6,717 bases of DNA from Ignavibacteriales bacterium UBA6490 (GCA_002435365.1 DJMM01000053.1:1-6717); one strand, 5' to 3'; counted from the first letter of the stretch, positions 1 to 6,694 are shown. Numbers and translations: made by a program. The notes: a model not told the origin generated them from the letters alone.

Positions 1-277
1 TTTCATCCGAAGCTGCTTTTATGGTTTCAGGAAGGAGTGCGCCGAAGTCATTTGTAAATGAGAAAGTGTCCTTATATTCAGGATTCCTGTTCCCGTTTGC
101 CCTCTTATTACCGGGACATAAATAACATTCAGGATCGTAATGTTTTTTACTTATTACGGTCTCAGGTTCAATCTTTCCCTGCCAGGGGCGTTCCCATCTC
201 TGCGGTGATACCAAGATCCATTCACCGGTTAAGGAATTTAACCTTCTGTGAGGGTATTTCTTAAATTCATCTTTCAT
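1..277 (-). CDS. galT: Galactose-1-phosphate uridylyltransferase, N-terminal part (cut by window edge)
   Basis: Leloir-pathway enzyme that swaps UMP between UDP-glucose and galactose-1-phosphate in the cytoplasm. I translated the minus strand from the ATG at 277-275. This gives 92 complete codons, open to the window edge. The residues match the start of the GalT family: HRRLNSLTGEW at 10-20, then ILVSP, RPWQG near 30-34, and YDPECYLCPGN at 47-57. Cys51 and Cys54 form the CxxC that corresponds to the zinc-ligand cysteines Cys52/Cys55 of the E. coli enzyme. The NPEY and TNDF blocks follow at 65-68 and 75-78. The catalytic HPH motif would lie beyond the window, so intactness cannot be judged. 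Another ATG at 270 is out of frame, so 277 is the natural start. No strong Shine-Dalgarno is visible. The gene diverges from the sugar-binding protein gene, which suggests but does not prove a shared sugar theme. Confidence 0.93.
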   Translation of the reverse strand, partial: MKDEFKKYPHRRLNSLTGEWILVSPQRWERPWQGKIEPETVISKKHYDPECYLCPGNKRANGNRNPEYKDTFSFTNDFGALLPETIKAASDE

Positions 278-367
278 ATTTTAAATATATCCGCATTTAG
301 AGATAAATTATTATTTTGAGTAATTAAATTACCAGTTTTCAGATTAAATATCCTAAAGGTTACTGAG
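278..367. promoter_or_regulatory. Divergent intergenic region between galT and the sugar-transport genes
   Basis: Ninety very AT-rich bases separate two divergent starts, so promoters for both directions should lie here. I cannot place a -35/-10 pair or a Bacteroidota-type -33/-7 pair with confidence. An 11-bp palindrome, TAATT-A-AATTA at 321-331, could be an operator but may be chance in such AT-rich DNA. AAAGG at 355-359, eight bases before the ATG at 368, is a good ribosome binding site for the plus-strand gene. Confidence 0.45.
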
Positions 368-1279
368 ATGAAGAAGCTTCTACCGCTAGTAATTATTATT
401 ATCATTCCGCTTTTAATTAACAGCTGTGGTAAGAAAGAAAATAAAAGCAGCAGGGTTATTGGTGTAAGTCTTCTTACCAGAGGACATATGTTTTATAAGG
501 AGCTTGAAGAAGGTCTGCAGCGGGAAGCTGAAAAATACAATTATGAACTGATAATCACTTCAGGTGAGTTTGACCCTGGAAAGCAGATAGCGCAGATAGA
601 AGATTTTATTACAAGGAAAGTGGATGCAATAATTCTTTGTCCTGTTGATTCAAGAGGCATCGGTCTGGGAATTCAGAAAGCTAACGATACCGGTATTCCA
701 GTTTTTACTGCTGATATAGCCTCGGAGGAAGGAAAAATAGTTACGCACATTGCATCGGATAATTTTCAGGGAGGTAAATTAGCAGGTGAATACCTTGCCA
801 AATTGCTGAACGGAAAAGGAAATGTTGCAATAATAAACCAGCCTGCAATAACTTCCGTGCTCGACCGCGTGGACGGATTCAAATCTGCGGTCATGGACTA
901 TCCGGAAATAAAAATTACTGCCGATGTAAACGGCATGGGGGTAAGGGACAAATCTCTTCAGGTGACATCCGACGTGCTTCAGGCAAATCCGGATCTCAAT
1001 GCGATATTCGGCATTAACGATGATTCAGCACTTGGCGCTCTTGATGCAGTGCAGCAGTACGGCAGAAATGATATTTCTATTATCGGATATGATGCCACTC
1101 AGCCGGCAGTGGAAGCCATTCTTTCCGGGGGTCCGCTAAAAGCAGATGTAATTCAGTATCCCGATAAAATTGGTGAGATAACAATTAAAACCATCAATGA
1201 TTATCTGAACGGGAAAAAAGTGCCGGCAAAAGTTCCGGTGGAAGTTGGTATTGTTGATATAAATGATCTGCAGAAATAA
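368..1279 (+). CDS. Sugar ABC transporter substrate-binding lipoprotein, RbsB class
   Basis: Extracytoplasmic sugar receptor (periplasmic-binding-protein type I fold, Peripla_BP_4 family) for an ABC importer. Residues 1-19 are a lipoprotein signal peptide with a run of isoleucines and a lipobox-like INSC ending at Cys20. The mature domain follows RbsB closely: CPVDSRGIGLGIQKAN at 91-106, THIASDNFQGGKLAGEY at 126-142, INDDSALGALDA at 216-227 and QYPDKIGE at 263-270. By alignment from memory with E. coli RbsB, sugar-contact positions are kept at Asp116, Arg167, Asn217, Asp242 and Gln263. The N-lobe contacts differ: RGHMFY at 38-43 stands where RbsB has NNPFF. A pentose or hexose ligand is therefore likely, but its identity is open; divergent galT makes galactose one guess. 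The 303-aa length is normal. AAAGG lies eight bases before the start. The permease gene begins five bases after the stop. Confidence 0.92.
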   Translation: MKKLLPLVIIIIIPLLINSCGKKENKSSRVIGVSLLTRGHMFYKELEEGLQREAEKYNYELIITSGEFDPGKQIAQIEDFITRKVDAIILCPVDSRGIGLGIQKANDTGIPVFTADIASEEGKIVTHIASDNFQGGKLAGEYLAKLLNGKGNVAIINQPAITSVLDRVDGFKSAVMDYPEIKITADVNGMGVRDKSLQVTSDVLQANPDLNAIFGINDDSALGALDAVQQYGRNDISIIGYDATQPAVEAILSGGPLKADVIQYPDKIGEITIKTINDYLNGKKVPAKVPVEVGIVDINDLQK

Positions 1280-1284
1280 ACTTT

Positions 1285-2247
1285 ATGCGGCAAATACAAT
1301 TTAAGAAACTTAATTTTCTTGCTGATGAAACGGGTATCCTGCTGGCGTTTATTGCAGAGCTTATAATTTTTTCGCAGCTCTCCCCTTTCTTTTTTACTGC
1401 AGAAAATCTCCTGAATGTATCCCTCCAGGTTTCGATAACGGCAATTATTGCAGCTGGAATGACCTTTGTTATTTTAACCGCCGGAATAGATCTGTCGGTT
1501 GGTTCACTGGTGGCATTCGTGGGTGTTGTCTCTGCAAGTGTGCTGAAGATAAGCGACTCATTTACAATATCCTTAACTGCAGCTCTTCTTGCAGGATTAA
1601 GTGTTGGGGCTTTCTCCGGAGCTATAGCCGGGTTTTTTGTTACGCGTTTTAATATAACCCCGTTTATAGTCACCCTTGCTCTTATGACTATCTGGCGTGG
1701 TGCCGCTTTCGTTTATACTGACGGAAGACCGGTATGGAATCTGCCTGAATCCTTTGGATTTATCGGAAACGGAAGAATATTCGGAATCCCCTTCCCTACA
1801 TTTATAATGCTGGCAGTATTTGCTGTTTCATTCGTGGTACTTAAATATACAAGGTTCGGAAGATATGTCTATGCAGTAGGCGGAAATATCCGGGCAGCAA
1901 AACTTGCAGGAGTTAAGACAAACCTTATTCTTATTTCAGTCTATATGATCAGCGGTGTCCTGGCTGCTTTAGGAGGAATTATACTTACCTCCAGAATTAA
2001 TTCGGGACAGCCAAATGCAGGTCTGATGTATGAGCTTGATGTAATCGCTGCAGTTGCGGTTGGCGGAACAAGCTTCTTCGGCGGAAGAGGCTCTATTACA
2101 GGTACATTTATAGGCTCAATGCTGATTGCTGTACTGAGGAATGGACTGAACCTCATGAATGTCGGCTCATATATCCAGCAGGTGATCGTGGGAATTGTCA
2201 TTCTGCTGGCTGTAATGATCGATCAGCTCAGAAAAGATAAAGAGTAA
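1285..2247 (+). CDS. Sugar ABC transporter permease, RbsC class
   Basis: Inner-membrane channel subunit of a ribose/xylose/galactose-type ABC importer (BPD_transp_2 family). The 320-aa protein is very hydrophobic, with about eight to ten membrane segments. Family signatures are clear: AGIDLSVGSLVAF at 66-78, FNITPFIVTLALMTIWRG at 122-139, TRFGRYVYAVGGNIRAAKLAG at 189-209 (the cytoplasmic loop expected to contact the ATPase), and YELDVIAAVAVGGTSFFGGRG at 249-269. The ATG follows the binding-protein stop by five bases with no evident Shine-Dalgarno, so translation is probably coupled. The loop that should dock an RbsA/MglA-type ATPase is intact, yet no ATPase gene is in the window; it must be supplied from elsewhere if the transporter works. 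Substrate specificity cannot be read from the permease. Confidence 0.94.
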   Translation: MRQIQFKKLNFLADETGILLAFIAELIIFSQLSPFFFTAENLLNVSLQVSITAIIAAGMTFVILTAGIDLSVGSLVAFVGVVSASVLKISDSFTISLTAALLAGLSVGAFSGAIAGFFVTRFNITPFIVTLALMTIWRGAAFVYTDGRPVWNLPESFGFIGNGRIFGIPFPTFIMLAVFAVSFVVLKYTRFGRYVYAVGGNIRAAKLAGVKTNLILISVYMISGVLAALGGIILTSRINSGQPNAGLMYELDVIAAVAVGGTSFFGGRGSITGTFIGSMLIAVLRNGLNLMNVGSYIQQVIVGIVILLAVMIDQLRKDKE

Positions 2248-2250
2248 CTG

Positions 2251-3042
2251 ATGTTTAAATTTTTAAGAAAAGAATTATTAACTCTTCTTAGTGAGATCCG
2301 GAAAACAGACCGCAAAGTTGCAATTATTTTTATTTCCATTGCCCTTATTACCACTATCTCCTGGTACTATACCTCCCGCCGGTTCTTCAGAATCTACCTG
2401 TATGATTATTTTAAGCTCAGCGATAATGCCGACCTGATTGAGTTTTATTACTGGTTTATAGGCGACTTTTTTTCTTTCTTCATTCTTCCTGCAGTACTTA
2501 TAAAATTTTTATTCAAAGAAAAAATTAGCAGCTATGGAGTAAATACCGGGGATTATAGTACCGGTTTTAAATTATCCCTTCTTTTTTATCTTATCATGCT
2601 GCCTTTTTTATGGGTGGCAACTTCATACCCGTCATTTGAAAGAATTTATCCGCATATTCTTTCCGCCAGGGAAAGCTGGATTATATTTTTAATTTATGAA
2701 GCAGGCCTTCTGCTGTATATGTTTGCATGGGAATTCATATGGAGAGGATATATGCTGTTTGGTCTGAAAGAAAAGTTCGGATATTATGCTATTTTTATTC
2801 AGACCATTCCTTTTGTAATTTTGCACAACGGAAAACCGGCAGCCGAAACTTTTGGCGCAATAGCTGCTGGCATTGCACTGGGAATTCTTGCAGTAAGAAC
2901 CGGATCTATCATCTATGGATTTTTAATCCATGGCAGTGTATTATTTACAGTTGATCTCATGTCTGTACTTAGATACAGAACTGGTGAATACGGAACAGGG
3001 ATTAATTCGATTTATAACATATTCAAAAATATTTTAGGTTGA
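2251..3042 (+). CDS. CPBP-family intramembrane metalloprotease homologue
   Basis: Polytopic membrane protein of 263 aa related to Rce1/CAAX-type intramembrane proteases (CPBP, formerly Abi), with about seven hydrophobic segments. The three conserved motifs lie in order in the C-terminal half. Motif 1 is AWEFIWRGYMLFGL at 159-172: Glu161 and Arg165 are kept, but the first Glu of the usual EExxxR is Trp160. Motif 2 is FVILH at 188-192, followed by NGKPAAE, with His192 and Glu199 as candidate active-site residues. Motif 3 is LIHGSVLFTVD at 225-235, with His227. Reading of catalytic residues rests on family knowledge; the substrate is unknown. The start lies three bases after the permease stop and pdxJ begins three bases after this stop, so it is probably co-translated with both. 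No neighbour suggests a target, such as a bacteriocin, prenylated protein or anti-sigma factor. The W-E variant may mark a subfamily rather than an inactive protein. Confidence 0.85.
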   Translation: MFKFLRKELLTLLSEIRKTDRKVAIIFISIALITTISWYYTSRRFFRIYLYDYFKLSDNADLIEFYYWFIGDFFSFFILPAVLIKFLFKEKISSYGVNTGDYSTGFKLSLLFYLIMLPFLWVATSYPSFERIYPHILSARESWIIFLIYEAGLLLYMFAWEFIWRGYMLFGLKEKFGYYAIFIQTIPFVILHNGKPAAETFGAIAAGIALGILAVRTGSIIYGFLIHGSVLFTVDLMSVLRYRTGEYGTGINSIYNIFKNILG

Positions 3043-3045
3043 AAT

Positions 3046-3762
3046 ATGAGATTTGCATTAAACATTGACCATATAGCTACTTTGAGAAATGCCAGAGGCG
3101 AAACACTGCCGGATCCTGTTGCAGCTGCCCTGCTGGCCGAACAGGCCGGAATCGATGGGATAGTTGTGCATCTTCGTGAAGACAGAAGACATATCAACGA
3201 AAGAGATGTAAGACTTCTGAGAGAACTTATTACTACCAAACTTGATCTTGAAATGGCTGCAACTGATGAAATAATTAAAATAGCCTGCGATGTAGGACCC
3301 GAACTTGCTACAATTGTTCCTGAAAAACGACTGGAGCTAACTACCGAGGGCGGAATAAATGTTATCGATAATATTTCACACCTGAAGGACACAATCCATA
3401 TTCTTCACAAACACGATATCGAAGTATCTTTATTTATTGAACCCGAGATAGAACAGATAGATGCCTCAACCGAAATAAACAGCGACTTTATTGAAATCCA
3501 TACCGGCGCTTTCGCAAACGCACTTTCTGAAGAGGAACAGATTGATGAGCTTGAAAAAATTAGACTTGCGGCAAGACATGCCAAAAAACTGGGGCTCGGC
3601 GTAAATGCAGGTCACGGACTTAATTATCAGAACATGAAGATATTCAGAGACCTCACTGATATCGATGAGGTCAGTATCGGTCACGCAGTTTTGGCAAGAG
3701 CAGTATTAACCGGTCTTGATAAAGCGGTTAAGGATATGTTCAGTATAATCAGCGGAAAATAA
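3046..3762 (+). CDS. pdxJ: Pyridoxine 5'-phosphate synthase
   Basis: Last step of the DXP-dependent vitamin B6 pathway: condenses 3-amino-2-oxopropyl phosphate (from PdxA) with 1-deoxy-D-xylulose 5-phosphate to give pyridoxine 5'-phosphate in the cytoplasm. The 238-aa length is typical of this TIM-barrel enzyme. The E. coli motifs are present in order: LNIDHIATLRNARG at 5-18, DPVAAALLAEQAGIDGI at 23-39, VHLREDRRHI at 41-50, LDLEMA at 66-71, VPEKR and TTEGG near 91-103, SLFIEP at 128-133, FIEIHTGA at 148-155, VNAGHGLNY at 186-194 and IGHAVLARAVLTGL at 211-224. His42, Glu69 and His190 match the catalytic residues His45, Glu72 and His193 of E. coli PdxJ. The start is three bases after the CPBP gene stop, with a weak TAGG at 3035-3038 inside that gene, so coupling is likely. 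No other B6 gene is in the window. Confidence 0.98.
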   Translation: MRFALNIDHIATLRNARGETLPDPVAAALLAEQAGIDGIVVHLREDRRHINERDVRLLRELITTKLDLEMAATDEIIKIACDVGPELATIVPEKRLELTTEGGINVIDNISHLKDTIHILHKHDIEVSLFIEPEIEQIDASTEINSDFIEIHTGAFANALSEEEQIDELEKIRLAARHAKKLGLGVNAGHGLNYQNMKIFRDLTDIDEVSIGHAVLARAVLTGLDKAVKDMFSIISGK

Positions 3763-3874
3763 ATAAGTGCTTTACACTATTTATTCTGCTGAACGGGAAT
3801 TCTTCTGTAAATCCCCGGCTCACCTATGTCTTAATAATTAAAATTAATTTTCTACTCAGGAAAAAGGAATTTTT
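3763..3874 (+). promoter_or_regulatory. Intergenic gap upstream of the symporter gene
   Basis: These 112 non-coding bases probably hold the 3' end of the pdxJ transcript and the promoter of the next gene. Just after pdxJ, AGTG-CTTTA-CACT with flanking A/T tracts forms only a short, weak hairpin, not a convincing terminator. A 12-bp AT palindrome (AAAATTAATTTT, 3840-3851) lies near the start. AAGGA at 3864-3868, six bases before the ATG at 3875, is a clear ribosome binding site, stronger than those inside the upstream block and consistent with independent initiation. I could not place promoter boxes. Confidence 0.4.
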
Positions 3875-5218
3875 ATGTATTATATAGAATCTTTAATTTC
3901 CCAGATTGCTGATCTGATGTGGGGTTACCCGCTTATAATCCTTCTTTTCGGTACCCATATTTATCTTACAATCCGGCTAAGGTTCATTCAGAGGTTTATT
4001 GGTAAAGCTATAAAAATTTCCTTAATGCGAAACAAGGAGGGTAAAGGAGATATCAGCCAGTTCGGAGCGCTGACTACTGCCCTTGCCGCAACAATAGGTA
4101 CCGGGAATATTGTAGGAGTATCTACAGCTGTAGCTGCAGGCGGACCTGGTGCGGTTCTGTGGATGTGGCTTACCGGGGTGTTCGGAATTGCAACAAAGTT
4201 CAGCGAAGCCCTACTTTCTGTAAAATACAGGGTCACCATGCCGGATGGTACAATGGCCGGGGGACCCATGTATGTGCTTGAACGGGGACTTAATATGAAG
4301 TGGGCAGGAATCCTGTTTGCAGCTTTCACATCGGTTACAGCTTTCGGCATCGGAAATATGGTTCAGGCAAATTCCATCTCGACCATGGTCCAGGAGACAT
4401 TCAATATACCTACCTGGATAACCGGAATGGCCCTGGCTGGATTAACTGCAGTAGTAATAATCGGCGGAATTAAATCAATTGCAACTGTCTGCGAGAGACT
4501 TGTCCCGTTTATGGCAATTACATATGTAGCCGGCTGCACTATTGCACTGGTTATCGGTTATCAGACAATACCGGCAAGCATTAAACTGATATTTGAAGGA
4601 GCATTCAGCGGTCATGCGGTAGTAGGAGGTTTCCTGGGTGCAGGTATGAAAGAAGCTATAAGGTTTGGCATTGCCAGAGGGCTTTTTTCAAATGAATCGG
4701 GTCTGGGAAGCGCACCGATTGTAGCTGCTGCCGCACAAACAAAAAATCCGATCCGCCAGGCACTGGTTTCATCAACCGGTACATTCTGGGATACTGTTGT
4801 GGTTTGTGCGTTCACCGGTCTTGTTATTGTTAATTCGGGAGAATGGGTCAATGGTTATAACGGCGCTGCTTTAACCAAACAGGCCTTTTCTCAGATACAC
4901 TACCTGGGACCAATTGTACTTACGCTCGGCCTGCTTACTTTCGTATTTTCAACTATCCTGGGCTGGTCATATTACGGTGAGAAGGCAGCAGAATATCTTT
5001 TCGGTTCAAAAGTTATTAAACCTTACCGTTACCTGTGGGTGGTTTTTATAATGATTGGCTCAGTACTTTCCCTGAATATAGTATGGTCTTTTTCAGATAT
5101 CACCAATGCCCTTATGGCCATTCCAAACCTTGCATCGCTCATTCTGCTCAGCGGTGTACTTGTAAAGGAAACAAAAAAATATTTGTGGGATAATAAACTT
5201 GACGACGATGGAGAGTAA
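3875..5218 (+). CDS. alsT: Sodium:alanine/glycine symporter, AlsT/AgcS family
   Basis: Inner-membrane secondary transporter (AGCS family, Na_Ala_symp) that brings alanine or glycine into the cell with sodium or protons. The 447-aa length is normal, with about ten to eleven membrane segments. Family signatures are strong: FGALTTALAATIGTGNIVGV at 63-82, AGGPGAVLWMWLTG at 88-101, FSEALLSVKYR at 109-119, DGTMAGGPMYVLERGL at 124-139, IRFGIARGLFSNESGLGSAP at 262-281, and TFWDTVVVCAFTGLVI at 303-318. TGN at 76-78 and the NESGLGSAP segment belong to the conserved core thought to form the ion and substrate sites. Gln164 in NMVQANS is also a family-conserved position. Whether alanine, glycine or another small amino acid is preferred cannot be told; the symbol reflects family, not proven substrate. 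It has its own Shine-Dalgarno (AAGGA) and is set off by 112 bp from pdxJ, so it is probably a separate transcription unit. Confidence 0.95.
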   Translation: MYYIESLISQIADLMWGYPLIILLFGTHIYLTIRLRFIQRFIGKAIKISLMRNKEGKGDISQFGALTTALAATIGTGNIVGVSTAVAAGGPGAVLWMWLTGVFGIATKFSEALLSVKYRVTMPDGTMAGGPMYVLERGLNMKWAGILFAAFTSVTAFGIGNMVQANSISTMVQETFNIPTWITGMALAGLTAVVIIGGIKSIATVCERLVPFMAITYVAGCTIALVIGYQTIPASIKLIFEGAFSGHAVVGGFLGAGMKEAIRFGIARGLFSNESGLGSAPIVAAAAQTKNPIRQALVSSTGTFWDTVVVCAFTGLVIVNSGEWVNGYNGAALTKQAFSQIHYLGPIVLTLGLLTFVFSTILGWSYYGEKAAEYLFGSKVIKPYRYLWVVFIMIGSVLSLNIVWSFSDITNALMAIPNLASLILLSGVLVKETKKYLWDNKLDDDGE

Positions 5219-5275
5219 AATCAGAGTGGAGAACTTTTTTTATATTTACACGCTTATTTTCCGAAAGGTTAAACG
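5219..5275 (+). promoter_or_regulatory. Short intergenic gap with possible promoter and a clear ribosome binding site
   Basis: Fifty-seven bases precede the envelope-protein gene. TATATTTA at 5241-5248 resembles the Bacteroidota -7 element TAnnTTTG except for the last base, but no matching upstream TTTG-type box is seen, so the promoter call is weak. GAAAGG at 5263-5268, seven bases before the ATG, is a convincing Shine-Dalgarno and supports the chosen start. Read-through from the symporter gene is equally possible. Confidence 0.35.
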
Positions 5276-6622
5276 ATGAAAAAATTCTTATTAATCCTGC
5301 TTTTCTTACCCTTTACGGCTTATTCACAGTTTAATGAATACCCCAGGCCTGATCAGGGAATTATTGCAGGCGGTCTGGGTATCAACTGGATCGACGGGGA
5401 AATGTATTATTCAATCGGATTCCGGCCTGAAATTTCATTCCTGAATTTCGGTGTCGGCCTGGATCTCAGGCTGGATGTAAATAAAGACGGAATCAGAAAA
5501 GAGAACTTCAATGAGTTTTCGGATTATATGAGTATTATCAGGTATGTTAGATATGGACTTAAAAATGACCCTCTTTATGTTAAGCTGGGAGCACTTGATT
5601 ATCATACCCTCGGACACGGAAGTATAATGTACCGGTATAATAATTCACCCTCCTATGATGTAAGAAAAATCGGGCTTGTTCTGGATATAGATTTCGGACC
5701 TTTCGGTTTTGAATCCATCTATTCAAAATTCGGGGAAGCGGGAGTGATGGGCTTAAGAGGATTTGTAAGACCTCTTCAGTATACCTCCGCTGCCGAGATA
5801 CCGGTAATCGGAATGGTTGAAATAGGACTTTCCTATGCCGCGGATTTTGATGAGTTCTCAGGTGTGGTTAACGGAATTTTTGATCCCGCCACCAAAAAAT
5901 TTAATATTACTGATGACGAATCCCCGATGACTGTTATCGGTGCCGATATCGGACTGCCGATCCTTAATACCTCGATGCTTGATGTTGAAATATATTATGA
6001 CTATGCAAAGATACTCGGTTTTGGCGGTGGTTCTGCAGCCGGTATTATTCTGGACTTTAATTCGCTTGGCTTACTTACAGCACAGGCAAAGCTGGAGAGA
6101 AGATTTAACGGCAATAATTATTTCCCTTCATATTTTAATTCACTTTATGAAATCGAAAAATTTAAAGTGGATACCTCATCCGCAAATCCTTCATTTATGA
6201 GCAAAGCAAACCTGCTGAAAAACGCCACGGATATGAGCGACGGCTTTTACGGCGAACTCGGAATAAATGTAATCGGGTTGTTCGATATCCTGGGCAGCTA
6301 CCAGAGATTAGATAAAAACCCGGACAGCGGAATACTTCACCTTGGAGCTCAGATAGCCCCCGACAATGTACCTTTCGTAGTTAGAGCCGGTTATGATAAG
6401 ATAAATATAAAGGATGAAAAGGACCTGGTTAAACTTGACGACAGGTCATACCTGTTCTTTGAAACAGGTTATAAACCGGTTGAGTATATCCTGGTATCTT
6501 TGGTATATAACTGGACTTTCACACCGGTGAGGGATACTGATGATAAAATAATTTCCTATGAGCCAATAAAAAGAATTGAGCCGCGCATTTCATTCATCTA
6601 TCCTTTTGAATTCGGAGAGTAG
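5276..6622 (+). CDS. Secreted, probably outer-membrane beta-rich protein of unknown function
   Basis: I do not recognise a named family. The 448-aa product starts with a classical signal peptide: KK, a Leu/Phe core, then a likely cut after AYS at residue 17, leaving Gln18 as mature N-terminus. The rest is rich in aromatic residues and glycine, with many short stretches of alternating hydrophobic/polar residues ending near charged turns, as in outer-membrane beta-barrels; examples are LNFGVGLDLRLDV at 56-68, FGPFGFESIYSKFG at 140-153, and the last strand RISFIYPFEF at 437-446. No lipobox, TPR or POTRA pattern is seen. DVNKDGIRKE at 67-76 resembles a calcium-binding EF-hand/dockerin loop. PLYVKLGALDYHTLGHGSIM at 99-118 looks like a conserved block. 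A barrel or porin-like role is inference; a periplasmic beta-sandwich protein is possible. Good GAAAGG site upstream; 57 bp after the symporter gene. Confidence 0.8.
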   Translation: MKKFLLILLFLPFTAYSQFNEYPRPDQGIIAGGLGINWIDGEMYYSIGFRPEISFLNFGVGLDLRLDVNKDGIRKENFNEFSDYMSIIRYVRYGLKNDPLYVKLGALDYHTLGHGSIMYRYNNSPSYDVRKIGLVLDIDFGPFGFESIYSKFGEAGVMGLRGFVRPLQYTSAAEIPVIGMVEIGLSYAADFDEFSGVVNGIFDPATKKFNITDDESPMTVIGADIGLPILNTSMLDVEIYYDYAKILGFGGGSAAGIILDFNSLGLLTAQAKLERRFNGNNYFPSYFNSLYEIEKFKVDTSSANPSFMSKANLLKNATDMSDGFYGELGINVIGLFDILGSYQRLDKNPDSGILHLGAQIAPDNVPFVVRAGYDKINIKDEKDLVKLDDRSYLFFETGYKPVEYILVSLVYNWTFTPVRDTDDKIISYEPIKRIEPRISFIYPFEFGE

Positions 6623-6643
6623 AAACTGACCCCGGGAGTTTAA
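6623..6643 (+). terminator. Possible weak terminator hairpin after the envelope-protein gene
   Basis: Immediately after the stop codon, AAACT (6623-6627) pairs with AGTTT (6637-6641) around a C/G-rich core, CCCCGGG at 6630-6636, that can add only about two more pairs. A short T/A run follows. The stem is short and bulged, so intrinsic termination is uncertain; the larger palindrome just downstream could serve instead. Confidence 0.25.
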
Positions 6644-6644
6644 T

Positions 6645-6694
6645 ATTCAATGGTCTCTCAATTGTCATTAATAACAATTGTCTGACCATTGAAT
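6645..6694. repeat. 50-bp interrupted palindrome (two-step hairpin)
   Basis: ATTCAATGGTC at 6645-6655 is an exact reverse complement of GACCATTGAAT at 6684-6694. Inside it, CAATTGT (6659-6665) is an exact reverse complement of ACAATTG (6674-6680). The two stems are separated by symmetric unpaired TCT/TCT triplets, and the 8-base centre CATTAATA is itself mostly self-complementary. That gives 18 paired bases per arm, far beyond chance. It could fold as RNA or as a DNA cruciform. It lies downstream of the last gene, so it may act as a terminator, a REP/MITE-like element, or the edge of a repeat array. Confidence 0.85.

Noticed and set aside
58..264. Plus-strand 68-codon open frame opposite galT
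   Set aside because: The minus strand in this stretch encodes a clear GalT N-terminus with its family motifs; the plus-strand frame has no recognisable features and is a shadow.
1194..1673. Minus-strand 159-codon open frame across the binding-protein/permease junction
   Set aside because: It lies wholly opposite two well-supported genes, and its translation is low-complexity Ser/Ala/Thr-rich sequence typical of antisense frames.
2251..3042. CPBP gene as a bacteriocin immunity or phage-defence gene
   Set aside because: CPBP proteins can have such roles, but no bacteriocin precursor, toxin or defence gene is nearby, and the tight spacing ties it to transport and B6 genes.
3012..3392. Minus-strand 126-codon open frame opposite pdxJ
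   Set aside because: Serine-rich antisense shadow of a strongly conserved enzyme gene; no start signal or family motif.
3763..3790. Rho-independent terminator after pdxJ
   Set aside because: AGTG/CACT gives only a 4-bp stem with imperfect A/T extensions and no T-tract, too weak to call.
3763..3874. Riboswitch or small RNA between pdxJ and the symporter gene
   Set aside because: Only 112 AT-rich bases without the paired G-rich or conserved-loop pattern of glycine, PLP-related or other known riboswitches that I could recognise.
3988..4350. Minus-strand 120-codon open frame opposite the symporter gene
   Set aside because: Antisense of highly conserved AlsT/AgcS motifs; no independent support.
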